Of a stretch of DNA of 64,000 nt, positions 45,001 to 53,483 are shown piece by piece (the first letter of the stretch is position 1; each line of letters starts with the position of its first letter). The DNA is taken from contig CAZZIU010000015.1 of the NCBI GenBank assembly GCA_964654545.1, positions 5,320 to 69,319 on the forward strand. Reading direction: 5' to 3'. The notes beneath the pieces were generated by a model. It was given only the letters and a program-made list of their open reading frames with translations. It was not told the origin of the DNA and searched no databases. Made by a program: the position numbers and the translations under genes. Source of the stretch: JABMOV01 sp964654545 (GTDB taxonomy: Bacteria > Fidelibacterota > Marinisomatia > Marinisomatales > JABMOV01).

Positions 45001-45324
45001 CGCAAGAAATGGTAAATATGTATACAATGGTCCCACAGTTAATGGAATTGACTGGGATTGGTACGACACAACTAAATCGCCATCCAATGGTTCAGACAGA
45101 ATCAGATGCCCTTTTATTGGGTCAATTGAATAATTGGTAAACCAGTTTCCCTGATAGAAACATTGCACCGATGACTCAATGATAGGTGCATGTGAAAGAA
45201 TCACAGTTGAAACGGATGCATCTAAAGCAATAGTATCCTTGTGTGCAACCGATTGACCGAATGCTAAACTGGTGCGACTACAAATTAGTATTGCGATAAA
45301 AAAAAGTTTACTGCGCAAATACAT
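42049..45324 (-). CDS. Very large outer-membrane or surface protein of unknown function
   Basis: This 1091 aa protein has signal peptide MYLRSKLFFIAILICSRTSLAFGQ. The rest is strand-rich, with few cysteines and many Trp/Tyr/Ser/Asn residues, as in beta-barrels. Features seen: VLTDRDIPIQPEGNTQTLDE, then VYIEVTHPHFSVEAGDVDLQ, ILVAG-like GTEKIYLNGKLLTRGENHDY and DYSRSELTFNPRHI, and a C-terminus ending in an aromatic residue (VRAYF). Similar giant proteins exist across FCB bacteria without an assigned role; I cannot name a domain. It overlaps both the propeller gene upstream and the Omp85-like gene downstream, so the three are probably one assembly or secretion unit. Confidence 0.7.
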   Translation of the reverse strand: MYLRSKLFFIAILICSRTSLAFGQSVAHKDTIALDASVSTVILSHAPIIESSVQCFYQGNWFTNYSIDPIKGHLILSEPLDGDLVVSYQSQSIPLTVGPLYTYLPFLAEDSLVQKKIDHTQIRPTSSQELLVSSGTLFRSIGISPLGGNDFSGGLQFLVQGQLGDDLFLNGVLTDRDIPIQPEGNTQTLDELDKVYIEVTHPHFSVEAGDVDLQFNSGKYLTVDRKLTGLLTKFHSEQWSSQAVFAGSEGEFNTIEQKGEDGRQGPYFLTSRTGNRDIIVLAGTEKIYLNGKLLTRGENHDYIIDYSRSELTFNPRHIIHSDADIYMEYQYSDFNYSRNILGSQVSYENENQQITFSWLREQDNFSTELQQIPSETVQLLKSSGDSTITTQTGILDSNGKYVLIDGHYVYWDLNPDTSLDRYSVSFHFDGINGAYAKKISDTGKLYFEYVNVEMRTGTMDLYSPGKRLIAPQTEEIFHVIGQSNGGKYITVSGELGLSNYDKNQLSTRDDEDNRGIGYKGKINGQELPLLRKINWDYSFLIWGRTKDFHQLARDREANFSRKWNTFGTWTPAKEQLIDGQLKIHHDENNLELGKSDYLQGKNQKKRWYSRGQYGSKWVPLLMGNYNRVEQKSSLYEQWESEMKVLPGDWHPFIGIQWEHDHSRSKYVWQTAGIDMEKNEIKSMIKIGKRTDYANLDTSTAVLDTVSSGLFGELDVSKSSRSGWSGNMQLRKRVVDYFQTDQPSLNYSMMNINGRYNNASSPIKVEITLRSEQTFTEQRGLVYDSVGTGLGQYRYDPIYNEYIPDPNGSYIAYTAFIGDRKPITQIESLSRFRINGAQLTTDFLKAYSSLTEIDLKYNGAESGFPSFNSKLSSPNVSRESWQIRQEITYSDYQSRRRIQGRYRQKSDLIGTDPRGNDLRSFTLSSIEWQEPLNNDWRWIQRGENHFYENTSTFSQSRNRTVTGWWIEGGPQWEGNRDWIMKYFLSYGHDSGDQLVGDYTINFWGMRWDITRYFKTSNRLQLTMDWTKTDKSDLISIPPEANRGLPLGKSLKFSLFSEIRIGSNLSIYSTLLVIDNARYTNFISFNGEVRAYF

Positions 45325-46141
45325 AAATATGGTTGTTGGCCAACATGTAAATCACCTGATTGGATACAGCGGTATCCACAGGATTTTCCAGTGGAAATTT
45401 ACCTGTACCTGATGATATCTCCACATCTTCATATTGGCCTTTATTACCAAGCGCTAACCAACGATTTTTGAACGGGATTAAACTGGTTGCGTTTGGTATT
45501 GAGAGGATGTAATTCTTTACAATTCTACCCGTCGCACTATATTCTATGATTCGGCCATTACAATACAATAACCCCAGGTTACCGGTCGCGTTTGTAGATA
45601 GATCACGGATACATTCCGATGGATAATCATTGACGAATAAATCAATGAATTTGACAGGATCCCAGTCAGAGAGGTTTCTTCTCCATATCAACCCACGATC
45701 TCGTGAAAGGAGAAAGACATTACCCGAAACGTCGCTGACAAGTTGATCAGGATAAACTTCTGTATGTCGCTCTTTAGAAATTGGTTGGAGCTTTCGATCA
45801 AACCAGGCAATTGTGTTAGCCATTTTATCAGACACAATCAGTTCAAGGCCGTTTGTAGCGATGTCAATCGGGTCACTAAACGATAAATCGTCGTACCCTA
45901 TTCCCCCCGATTCATTGCGAATATTCCCCATTGCATCCAGCCGAATGATAATACCGGTTTCCTTATCCAAAAGATAAATGTCTTTAAGAGGATTTACTGC
46001 GATCCGATCCCATTCCACAACCGGTGGATGATTTGTAATGGTAATAGAGATCAGTGGCTGAAATTCAGGAATCTGTCCCTGAATTATGGAAAAAGCAGCT
46101 AATGCAGCTACTTTATAAAGAATTTTCCTGATTTGATTCAC
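45308..46141 (-). CDS. Exported beta-propeller-like (NHL-type) protein
   Basis: This 277 aa protein has an N-terminal signal (YKVAALAAFSIIQGQ) and about six weak repeats. Each carries a DIYLLDKETGIIIRLDAMG, ELIVSDKMANTIAWFDR or NVFLLSRDRGLIWRRN-type strand pair, the pattern of NHL/six-bladed propellers. No catalytic residues are recognisable; propellers of this kind often bind proteins. The start is GTG 46141, overlapping lgt by 29 bases, and the stop overlaps the large outer-membrane gene by 17. Confidence 0.65.
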   Translation of the reverse strand: MNQIRKILYKVAALAAFSIIQGQIPEFQPLISITITNHPPVVEWDRIAVNPLKDIYLLDKETGIIIRLDAMGNIRNESGGIGYDDLSFSDPIDIATNGLELIVSDKMANTIAWFDRKLQPISKERHTEVYPDQLVSDVSGNVFLLSRDRGLIWRRNLSDWDPVKFIDLFVNDYPSECIRDLSTNATGNLGLLYCNGRIIEYSATGRIVKNYILSIPNATSLIPFKNRWLALGNKGQYEDVEISSGTGKFPLENPVDTAVSNQVIYMLANNHIYVFAQ

Positions 46142-46937
46142 CGGGATTAAACGGATTGTATAAAAAATATGTTCCGATCCCTATGATCAATATGGAAATG
46201 ATTTGCGCACCTGAAAACCAGGCAATATACTTATCGTTGGTACGAATGAATTCAATCAAAAATCTTTCACATCCGGCAAAAATCAGGTATGTGAAAAACA
46301 ACCCACCAGTGTTCTTAATATGAAGTCGCTTTTTCCACAAAAAACCAAATATTGCCAACGCCAGTACTAATTCATACAATTGCGTCGGATGAACCGCCAA
46401 GACTCCAGGTTCAAATCCACTCAAATCAATCCATGGGTAATAGGTGGCAAAAATGTCATATGTGGATGGTGGCAGTCCATTTTCGAATGGAATTCCCCAG
46501 GGTAAATGGGTCGGCAGGCCATAATCATCACCAACCAAAAAGCACCCTATTCGACCGATACCATAGCCTAATATGAGCATGGGTGCAACGATATCTCCGA
46601 ACATCAACCATGGCAAATTGGCTTTGCGTAGAACCATGGTAACACCAAGCGTGCCACCAATCAAACCACCATAAAAAACCAGTCCGGCCCCACTGAAGAT
46701 CATACCGATTGGATCGTTCACCACTCGACCAAAATTTTCCAGTAAATAATAGATTTTCGCTCCCAGGATGCCTCCCACCGCAGCCGCAAATACAATATCT
46801 GATGCTATTTTTCTATCGTATCCCAGTCGCTTCATCTCGCGGTCCAATAAGTAGAAACATGAATAGAAAGCAATAACCAGCATAAATCCAAATGAATGGA
46901 TTTTAAGGGGACCTAATTCTAGAATTGTAGGATACAT
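46113..46937 (-). CDS. lgt: Prolipoprotein diacylglyceryl transferase
   Basis: Lgt adds diacylglycerol to the lipobox cysteine of preprolipoproteins. The 274 aa protein has about seven hydrophobic spans, the signature GYGIGRIGCFLVGDDYGLPTHLPWG (the catalytic Arg region, in the GCF variant common in FCB) and HPTQLYELVLALAIFGFLW. The ATG at 46937 overlaps the upstream stop as TAATG. Many lipoproteins elsewhere in the window (6723, 31441, 37533, 52277, 57571) would be its substrates. Confidence 0.93.
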   Translation of the reverse strand: MYPTILELGPLKIHSFGFMLVIAFYSCFYLLDREMKRLGYDRKIASDIVFAAAVGGILGAKIYYLLENFGRVVNDPIGMIFSGAGLVFYGGLIGGTLGVTMVLRKANLPWLMFGDIVAPMLILGYGIGRIGCFLVGDDYGLPTHLPWGIPFENGLPPSTYDIFATYYPWIDLSGFEPGVLAVHPTQLYELVLALAIFGFLWKKRLHIKNTGGLFFTYLIFAGCERFLIEFIRTNDKYIAWFSGAQIISILIIGIGTYFLYNPFNPGESNQENSL

Positions 46938-47818
46938 TATACCTTGCTGCCGCAATTATGGCAAAATTTTGCCTGCTCTTTTAATTTGACTCCACATTCC
47001 GTGCAATAGTGGAATTGGACATTTTTCTTTACGGATTTTGGTTCTTCGACCATAGTACTTGCTGATTTTTCACGATTTTTGCTATACAGAACACCAACTG
47101 CTCCCACAACCGCAAACAACATCACTAGAGGTTGCCAAATGGGTAATGTGTGCCGTTTTGGGGCCACATTCATGGAAGGTTCACCTCTTTCCATTGGAGC
47201 GTTCCCACCGGAAGCCAACATTTCCTGCAAATACTGGATACTGGTTTTTGATGTGGGATTGGTATACGAAACAGTTACTGTATATTCTGTATTCGCGGTT
47301 AAATCGGGAATATGGAATCGACTGAAGCTGAGTCCATGCTGATCATCGAATTCTTCAGCTCCCGTTTTGTCCAATAAAAAATTTTCAGCGGCTGCCGGAT
47401 GATTCAAAACCAGGTGAATATTTGCCATGTCATCTTCAAATTTCATACTGTAGGTAAATGTTCTTTGTTTTTCGTGTGGATTGAAGGGAACAAAAAAAGC
47501 AAATACACGAAATTCTTTATCTGTAACCGGAATGCTGACCCATGATTCGCCGTTGCGATCTTTTATAGGTAACAATTCAAGGTCATTGGCATTTGCAGAT
47601 GTACTTTTCACCAAAAACACTGAATCAGAATTTGTAGGGACCATGAATGAGAATGATTTCGATTCATCAATCGACGCAAAAGTACCGTCGAACTCAACCA
47701 TGACACCTGGATAATAATATTCTGGATAAACTATAACACCTAATTCGTCGATGTTTTGTGCTGAAAGCATTGCCAGAAACGACAATACAATAATTAGATA
47801 TATTTTCATTTTTCTCAT
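46937..47818 (-). CDS. Exported protein with TM anchor and C-terminal zinc ribbon
   Basis: This 293 aa protein has signal peptide MRKMKIYLIIVLSFLAMLSAQ. A beta-rich extracytoplasmic region of about 190 residues follows, then a single membrane span near residue 235 (LVMLFAVVGAVGVLY) and a C-terminal zinc ribbon with two CxxC knuckles (YCTECGVKLKEQAKFCHNCG). The topology puts the zinc ribbon in the cytoplasm. Function is unknown; the ribbon could contact a cytoplasmic partner. It precedes lgt directly (TAATG). Confidence 0.7.
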   Translation of the reverse strand: MRKMKIYLIIVLSFLAMLSAQNIDELGVIVYPEYYYPGVMVEFDGTFASIDESKSFSFMVPTNSDSVFLVKSTSANANDLELLPIKDRNGESWVSIPVTDKEFRVFAFFVPFNPHEKQRTFTYSMKFEDDMANIHLVLNHPAAAENFLLDKTGAEEFDDQHGLSFSRFHIPDLTANTEYTVTVSYTNPTSKTSIQYLQEMLASGGNAPMERGEPSMNVAPKRHTLPIWQPLVMLFAVVGAVGVLYSKNREKSASTMVEEPKSVKKNVQFHYCTECGVKLKEQAKFCHNCGSKV

Positions 47819-47900
47819 AGTTATTAGATTTTCTGATAAGTTAAAATTTACAGAGAAAAGGGTTTTAAATTATTGATTAATTGAAGGATTTTATTCTTAT

Positions 47901-49067
47901 CTAATCCCGAAACCCGAATTTTTTCTTAATGTGGGTAGTGATTAGAGGCGTAAGTCGACCTTTTTCGTATGCAATTTTCATAAATAAATTCCGTTTTGTT
48001 TTTACCGGGGTGCTGTAATTGTTTCTGAAACTCAGTGAAATGGCATCTTTTTTACATGAAGATATACATGCGCCACACCCAAGACATATCTCATCCTTTA
48101 CTTTACTGACTCGACGAGAAGAATTATCCCTATCCAATCCAATTGCTTTCACATTGCAGGCGCTAAAACAATCACCGCAATAATCACAGAACTCTTGATC
48201 AACTTCGGCTATATATGGAGTTTTGTTAACCCCATTGTAATACCCTGATTGGACACCTGCCATTATTTCGCAACAGCATCCGCAACAATTACAAATAAAG
48301 GTGGGTTTGTCCCGGATGTTATCGGTGATATGGGTAAGCTTCAGGTTCTCCGCCTTTTGGAGGATGGAAGTCAATTCATCTTTGCTCTTTTTCTCTGCAA
48401 AGCCCCGACGCACCAGGAATTCGGATCCCTTACCCAGCGATATACAAATCCCATCTACCGGGGCACCTTTTTTACAGGATTTACCTTCATGCTCTCGTTT
48501 ATGTCGGCAATAACACATGCTTACAGCACCGAATTCAGAATTTTCAATAATTGATTTCGCACTATCATAAGACACAATGGTGCTATTTACGGGTATGTGT
48601 GATTCGTATGGCAGGGATCTGGTCAACTGGGTATTGCTACCGAAAAATTCCTTACCCTGACCGTTTTTCGTGTCCCAGTGAAAATAATCGCTCATGAGTT
48701 TTGCTACTTTTTTCAAAGGCAAATCAGTTCGGTTTTTCATAAATGTAAATTCAATAAATCCGATAACACCTGGCATCAGCAAATAATAGACCGTACCTCC
48801 ATAAGGCATATCCATGACCAGTCCCTTATCTGCCATTGATTCCAAAATATTGGTCAGTTTTGCTTCAGGAAGACCGGTCCTTTCCATCATCTCATCCAGG
48901 GTAGCTTCACGGAGCGGAAAATGTGATCCAACGTATGCTTCATCCGGTGTAAACAAGAGCGATAACAGCTCTCTCAATATATGATTGTCCACCAGCCCAA
49001 TGGGGTATTGATTGAGACGATCAATAAGGGGTACTAAATCCGATTTCGATTCGGAAATATGTCCCAT
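47901..49067 (-). CDS. 4Fe-4S dicluster protein with N-terminal winged-helix region
   Basis: This 388 aa protein has an N-terminal 110 residues resembling a winged helix (HFPLREATLDEMMERTGLPEAKLTNILESMADKGLV). A Cys-rich middle follows (MCYCRHKREHEGKSC, CNCCGCCCE), and two ferredoxin-type clusters: CDYCGDCFSACNVKAI and CLGCGACISSCKKDAI. No membrane segment is present. Similar proteins are annotated only as 4Fe-4S binding; redox sensing is plausible but unproven. Its ATG overlaps the tpx stop (TAATG), so the two are co-translated. Confidence 0.8.
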   Translation of the reverse strand: MGHISESKSDLVPLIDRLNQYPIGLVDNHILRELLSLLFTPDEAYVGSHFPLREATLDEMMERTGLPEAKLTNILESMADKGLVMDMPYGGTVYYLLMPGVIGFIEFTFMKNRTDLPLKKVAKLMSDYFHWDTKNGQGKEFFGSNTQLTRSLPYESHIPVNSTIVSYDSAKSIIENSEFGAVSMCYCRHKREHEGKSCKKGAPVDGICISLGKGSEFLVRRGFAEKKSKDELTSILQKAENLKLTHITDNIRDKPTFICNCCGCCCEIMAGVQSGYYNGVNKTPYIAEVDQEFCDYCGDCFSACNVKAIGLDRDNSSRRVSKVKDEICLGCGACISSCKKDAISLSFRNNYSTPVKTKRNLFMKIAYEKGRLTPLITTHIKKKFGFRD

Positions 49068-49564
49068 CAGTTAAGTGCCTTCAACGCGGATTCATAATCA
49101 GGTTCCTGTCCAAGTTCGGGAACTTGTTCTGTGTAAATCACGCGATTGTTTTCGTCAACAATGACCACACAACGGGAATTTAATCCTTTTAGGGGACCAT
49201 CCATGAGTTTAAGATTGTAATCATCGGCAAATGTGGAACGAAATGATGAAAGTGTAATTACATTTTCTATACCTTCAGTAGTACAGAAGCGTTTTTGTGC
49301 AAAGGGCAGATCAGCAGATATGACAAGTACTACGGTGTTTTCTAATTGACCAGCTGACTGGTTAAAATAGCGCGCTGATGCTGCACATGTTCCAGTATCA
49401 AGACTGGGCACGATATTGAAAATTTTTCTTTTTCCTTCATAGTCACCAAGTGATTTTTCCTGGAGATTGCCACCAACCAATACAAAATCAGGTATTGTTT
49501 CTCCAATTGCCGGCAAGTTTCCTTTCGTATTAATGGGATTTCCTTTTAACGTAATCTGTGCCAC
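49067..49564 (-). CDS. tpx: Thiol peroxidase (atypical 2-Cys peroxiredoxin)
   Basis: Tpx reduces peroxides with a peroxidatic cysteine. The 165 aa protein has the active site PSLDTGTCAASARYFN (P-x3-T-x2-C retained; most family members read PVC for GTC), a resolving cysteine in FAQKRFC, and the start DFVLVGGNLQEKSLGDYEGKRK. Size is usual. The Fe-S protein downstream may share its response to oxidative stress. Confidence 0.93.
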   Translation of the reverse strand: MAQITLKGNPINTKGNLPAIGETIPDFVLVGGNLQEKSLGDYEGKRKIFNIVPSLDTGTCAASARYFNQSAGQLENTVVLVISADLPFAQKRFCTTEGIENVITLSSFRSTFADDYNLKLMDGPLKGLNSRCVVIVDENNRVIYTEQVPELGQEPDYESALKALN

Positions 49565-49660
49565 AAAAACTCCTATTATTGTTGTTTTGGTTTAATTATT
49601 AAATATCCGTGAATAGAGTAAAGATTACTGTATTCATGTGAATTTCGCAATTGGACTATT

Positions 49661-50893
49661 TCAAAATTTCAAATCAATTTTATTAAATAGATTTGGATTC
49701 AATGAATAAGTGACAATCACACCGACCATGCTGATTAAAAACCACAACATGGTTGATTGCAGGCCAAGCGAAACGGAATATTTTTCTACAATCCAACCCA
49801 TTAACAATGTACTTATGATTATAAGAAATCTTGTTAAGACTCCTACAATAGTTTGAAATCTTCCCATAACCTTATTAGGGACATTTTCCATAATTATCGT
49901 ACGCGAAATAATGCGTGCAGAATTATTATGAACACCGATAATTAAGAAAAGAATCATGCTCACGGCCAATATGGGAATATAGGGTAAAGCCAGGCAACAA
50001 AGTGCTGCAATACCGTAGGCAACCATTAGTAACAAGTGATTTCGGAATTTTCTGGCGAATAATATCGCAAGAAAACTGGATAACAATGCACCAATTCCAT
50101 AAGCGCCATCCAACAGTCCGAATCCCCTCGCTCCCGCATCCAGCACATTGACTGAAAACGCAATTGTAAGCACAGTAAAATTACCCCAGATTGCCACATC
50201 CGCAAACACGGTAGAAGAAGAAAAACCAAATAATAGTTTGTGTCGCCGAATGTAGGAAAAACCTCCACGGAAAGTATCTCTTATTTTTTCATGTTCCGAA
50301 ATTTCCACGCTGGTTGTGTGGGTGGCCAATCCAATCAAGGTCGATGATATGAGATAGGTACAGGCATCTAAAAACAACGCTATGTCCGCACCAAACCAAT
50401 GGATGATAAATCCACCCAATGCAGATCCAAGCAGGGATCCTGATTGATAAGACGCAGAAAGCAATGAATTGGCAGCAAGATAGTCTTTTTCACCCACAAT
50501 TTCCTGCGTAAATGCAGATGCGGTCGGCCAAAACATAGAACTGCCCAATCCAATAATAAATGCCATGGTATATATATTCCATAATGCAAAATGTTGTGTC
50601 CACATTAAAATCGGTATAGCAATTACTGCAAGCATTCGGATAATATCCAATGTAACCAATAAATGTTTACGATTCATTCTATCAATGATGGTACCGGCAT
50701 AAATAGCAATAACCAACCCTGGTAGCGTGGCAAGTGCGTTCAGTTGTCCCAGAGCAATTTCTGACCCAGTTAAATCAATGACAATCCATCCGACTGCGAT
50801 AAAATTGAATCCCCATCCAATCAAGGAGATTGCATTTCCGGCAAAGAACAAAGCAAAAGTTTTGTTCTTAAATAATCGAAAATGGCTAAACAC
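49661..50893 (-). CDS. MFS transporter, drug or metabolite exporter type
   Basis: This 410 aa membrane protein has about twelve hydrophobic spans. The N-terminal LFFAGNAISLIGWGFNFIAVGWIVIDLTGS and AGTIIDRMNRKHLLVTLDIIR (loop 2-3, the G-x3-D-R-x2-R/K signature) are characteristic of the enterobactin exporter / MFS-3 group. The substrate cannot be inferred. It lies two bases after the DppA gene and may be co-expressed. Confidence 0.85.
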   Translation of the reverse strand: MFSHFRLFKNKTFALFFAGNAISLIGWGFNFIAVGWIVIDLTGSEIALGQLNALATLPGLVIAIYAGTIIDRMNRKHLLVTLDIIRMLAVIAIPILMWTQHFALWNIYTMAFIIGLGSSMFWPTASAFTQEIVGEKDYLAANSLLSASYQSGSLLGSALGGFIIHWFGADIALFLDACTYLISSTLIGLATHTTSVEISEHEKIRDTFRGGFSYIRRHKLLFGFSSSTVFADVAIWGNFTVLTIAFSVNVLDAGARGFGLLDGAYGIGALLSSFLAILFARKFRNHLLLMVAYGIAALCCLALPYIPILAVSMILFLIIGVHNNSARIISRTIIMENVPNKVMGRFQTIVGVLTRFLIIISTLLMGWIVEKYSVSLGLQSTMLWFLISMVGVIVTYSLNPNLFNKIDLKF

Positions 50894-50895
50894 GC

Positions 50896-51696
50896 CTAGA
50901 ACGCGAAAAAAGTAAATCGTAATATTTCGTAATAGTCGTCCGATGCAAAAACTACGGTATGGTCATCGACGGCAAATGCCCCGGGATAATGGGTCGCTGC
51001 ATATGCTTTGGGATGGTCTTTATATTGAATTTCTATCGTGAATGATTTTGGTAGTTTAACATGACATTCAGCAATATCAGCAGATAACATTTGGTAGGTG
51101 GATTTTTCGATTCTATCCACAGCCAGGTCAGGTTGGATGTTAACAGTGGAATTTCCTATGCCCTGCTTTACGACAACTGATTTGGTTTTTGCATTCCAGG
51201 AGTTGATTTCATCTGCCAATCCCTGGTCCCCGCTAACAAGGACGGTTGGAACGCCAACATATTCTCCCGCCAGCATGAACATGGCATATTCTGACATGTA
51301 TTTTCCATTCAGTCTGATAGATGTTATGGATGAACTGCTCCATGTATGTGCCAGAGGATTTCCACTGCTATAGGCTCTGGAATGATACCCAATCATTATG
51401 AGTGCGTGAAAACTTTGGTCAATATCCTGCACCATTCCCAAGGGATGCCCACTCCAACCCCGAATGAGTCTGGCTTCTGCAGGCAGATCGGCCGGTAAAA
51501 TGTTCCTCCCTGTATCATGTGCATCTTTAACAACGATTTCTTTTACCCCGGCTTTCACAGCGCCCCGGCATGCCGCCACTACTTCCGCAGTCATTTGTTT
51601 TCTAAACAGGTCATAATCCATCTTATCCCTGGTGACTTCTTCCCAGGCATTCACTCCTGTGACACCCTCCATATCAGCGCTGATATAAATCTTCAT
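50896..51696 (-). CDS. dppA: M55 D-aminopeptidase DppA-like
   Basis: DppA is a zinc-dependent D-amino peptidase that releases D-amino acids from short peptides such as those from cell wall turnover. The 266 aa protein has the metal-binding start YISADMEGVTGV, VKDAHDTGRNI, and MIGYHSRAYS plus AHTWSSSSI. These are the family's Asp, Glu and His ligands in order. It may act with the MFS protein just downstream. Confidence 0.88.
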   Translation of the reverse strand: MKIYISADMEGVTGVNAWEEVTRDKMDYDLFRKQMTAEVVAACRGAVKAGVKEIVVKDAHDTGRNILPADLPAEARLIRGWSGHPLGMVQDIDQSFHALIMIGYHSRAYSSGNPLAHTWSSSSITSIRLNGKYMSEYAMFMLAGEYVGVPTVLVSGDQGLADEINSWNAKTKSVVVKQGIGNSTVNIQPDLAVDRIEKSTYQMLSADIAECHVKLPKSFTIEIQYKDHPKAYAATHYPGAFAVDDHTVVFASDDYYEILRFTFFAF

Positions 51697-51793
51697 TTTC
51701 CATCCTTTTTTGTGACAGAAATTACCAATGCAAGTTATTGTAATTGAATGTATAATCGATTGTTAAGATTATTGAATAATATATGGGTAACAT

Positions 51794-52231
51794 ATGGAAA
51801 ATTGGACTATTAGACCATTTAATATGAAAGATTATCCATCGGTTCTACGTGTTTGGGGACAGGCAAATCTACCTCACAAACCGCGTGGAAGGGATAATCC
51901 GGAAATGATTCAACGTGAATTAAAACTGGGAACCGCACTTTTTTATGTGGCTGAATCCAATGGTACTATTGTCGGTACTGCGTTAGGTACACATGATGGT
52001 AGGAAAGGATGGATTAACCGGTTGGCTGTCATACCAGAATTTCGACGAATAGGAATTGCCACGGCGTTAATTGAGACCATTGAGAAAAAACTCAGTACGA
52101 TGGGAATAATGATTATTGCAACGTTGATTGAAAAAGGAAATACCCACTCGGAAGAGGTTGCGAAATCTTTGGGTTTTGAACTAGCTGAAAATATCCAATA
52201 TTTTTCAAAACGTGAGCACCATGATGTATAG
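51794..52231 (+). CDS. GNAT family N-acetyltransferase
   Basis: This 145 aa acetyltransferase has the acetyl-CoA site INRLAVIPEFRRIGIATALIETIE (motif A with R-x2-G-I-A) and a C-terminal EVAKSLGFELAENIQYF. The substrate is unknown. The first gene of a short plus-strand pair, it is placed after a divergent promoter region with dppA. Confidence 0.85.
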   Translation: MENWTIRPFNMKDYPSVLRVWGQANLPHKPRGRDNPEMIQRELKLGTALFYVAESNGTIVGTALGTHDGRKGWINRLAVIPEFRRIGIATALIETIEKKLSTMGIMIIATLIEKGNTHSEEVAKSLGFELAENIQYFSKREHHDV

Positions 52232-52276
52232 AAGTTTATTGTATAGAAACTTGTGTTCTGTAGTCATGAACCTGTT

Positions 52277-53482
52277 ATGAATTACCAATCCATTCCAGTA
52301 TCGCGACACATGGAAGTCTGTCTGTTAGCATTGTTATTATTAACCGGATGTAACACGCCCGTCCCATCCAAACCTATAGACACTGCAATTTTAGAAGGTA
52401 CCAGTTACATGGTCCGAGCAACAAACAGTGATGGCAGATTTTTGTATCGTATAAATACCAACCCGGAAATATCTGTGACACAGTCATACAATATTTTACG
52501 ACATGCGGGTGCCATTTATGCCATGTGCATGAGCTATATGGAATTTCCAAATGACCGCTTAAAAGATGCCATCTTACGCTCAGGAAGTTTTATAAAAAAT
52601 AACACCATACTTCCCATTCCTGAGGATACAACCATTCTGGCTATCTGGTCGCTAGCAGAAATAATTGGTGACAATGATCCTCCCGAAGTGAAACTTGGGG
52701 GTACGGGTCTGGGATTAATCGCTTTGGCATCAATTGAATTAATACAACCTGGTTTTACAGCTATGGACACCCTTAAGAAACTGGGTGACTTTCTGGTATA
52801 TTCGCAAAAGCCAGACGGAAGCTATTTTTCTAAATACGTACCATCTAAGGGAGGGCTGAATGACGATTGGACTTCCTTGTATTACCCAGGTGAAGCTGCC
52901 TTAGGTCTCATGATGCTGCATTCCCTGGATTCAAACCCAAAATGGCGTAATGCAGCAGCTCGAACGATTGAGTATCTGGCGATTTCAAGAGAAGGACGTT
53001 CTTCTGTCCCTGCTGATCACTGGGCTTTGTTGGCTTCAGAAAAATTGTGGGATTTGCCTGACGGCTCAATTCCAGTTGATCGAAAATTGATTTTGCAGCA
53101 TACGATCCAGATTTGTTCATCCATAATGGCATCGCAATTGCTTCATTCCAATAATAAACGCCTGGGAGGTTTTAATAGGGACGGCAGAGTGACCCCAACC
53201 GCCACCAGATGTGAAGGCCTACTGGCTGCTTATTCAATCTTGCCGGATGAGATTGAGTTAAAATCCAGACTAAGACATCGTATTAAAGAAGGTGTACATT
53301 TTCTACTGCGATCCCAAGTAAAAGATGGTTTTTTTGCAGGTGGTTTTCCTTATGCTGTCCAACCAAAATATGGTTCTGATTCAAAAACCAACGCTTTCAA
53401 TCGAAGAGTTACCGAAATAAGAATTGATTATGTCCAACATGCTGTCAGCGCATTGATTCGATATAAGCGATTGGTTGATTAA
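52277..53482 (+). CDS. Lipoprotein with alpha/alpha-toroid (six-hairpin-like) domain
   Basis: This 401 aa protein has the lipobox ACLLALLLLTGC-like segment EVCLLALLLLTGC (Cys near residue 25). The rest contains repeated helix pairs and the motifs NILRHAGAIYAMCMSY, LGGTGLGLIALASIEL, DWTSLYYPGEAALGLMMLH, DHWALLASEKLW and TRCEGLLAAYSILPDE. These are typical of alpha/alpha barrels in epimerases, lyases and terpene-cyclase-like folds. No catalytic assignment is possible; proteins of this type recur in bacteria without a name. ATG 52277 gives a basic n-region; ATG 52310 would shorten it. The 3' end almost touches the convergent gene at 53484. Confidence 0.75.
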   Translation: MNYQSIPVSRHMEVCLLALLLLTGCNTPVPSKPIDTAILEGTSYMVRATNSDGRFLYRINTNPEISVTQSYNILRHAGAIYAMCMSYMEFPNDRLKDAILRSGSFIKNNTILPIPEDTTILAIWSLAEIIGDNDPPEVKLGGTGLGLIALASIELIQPGFTAMDTLKKLGDFLVYSQKPDGSYFSKYVPSKGGLNDDWTSLYYPGEAALGLMMLHSLDSNPKWRNAAARTIEYLAISREGRSSVPADHWALLASEKLWDLPDGSIPVDRKLILQHTIQICSSIMASQLLHSNNKRLGGFNRDGRVTPTATRCEGLLAAYSILPDEIELKSRLRHRIKEGVHFLLRSQVKDGFFAGGFPYAVQPKYGSDSKTNAFNRRVTEIRIDYVQHAVSALIRYKRLVD

Positions 53483-53483
53483 A

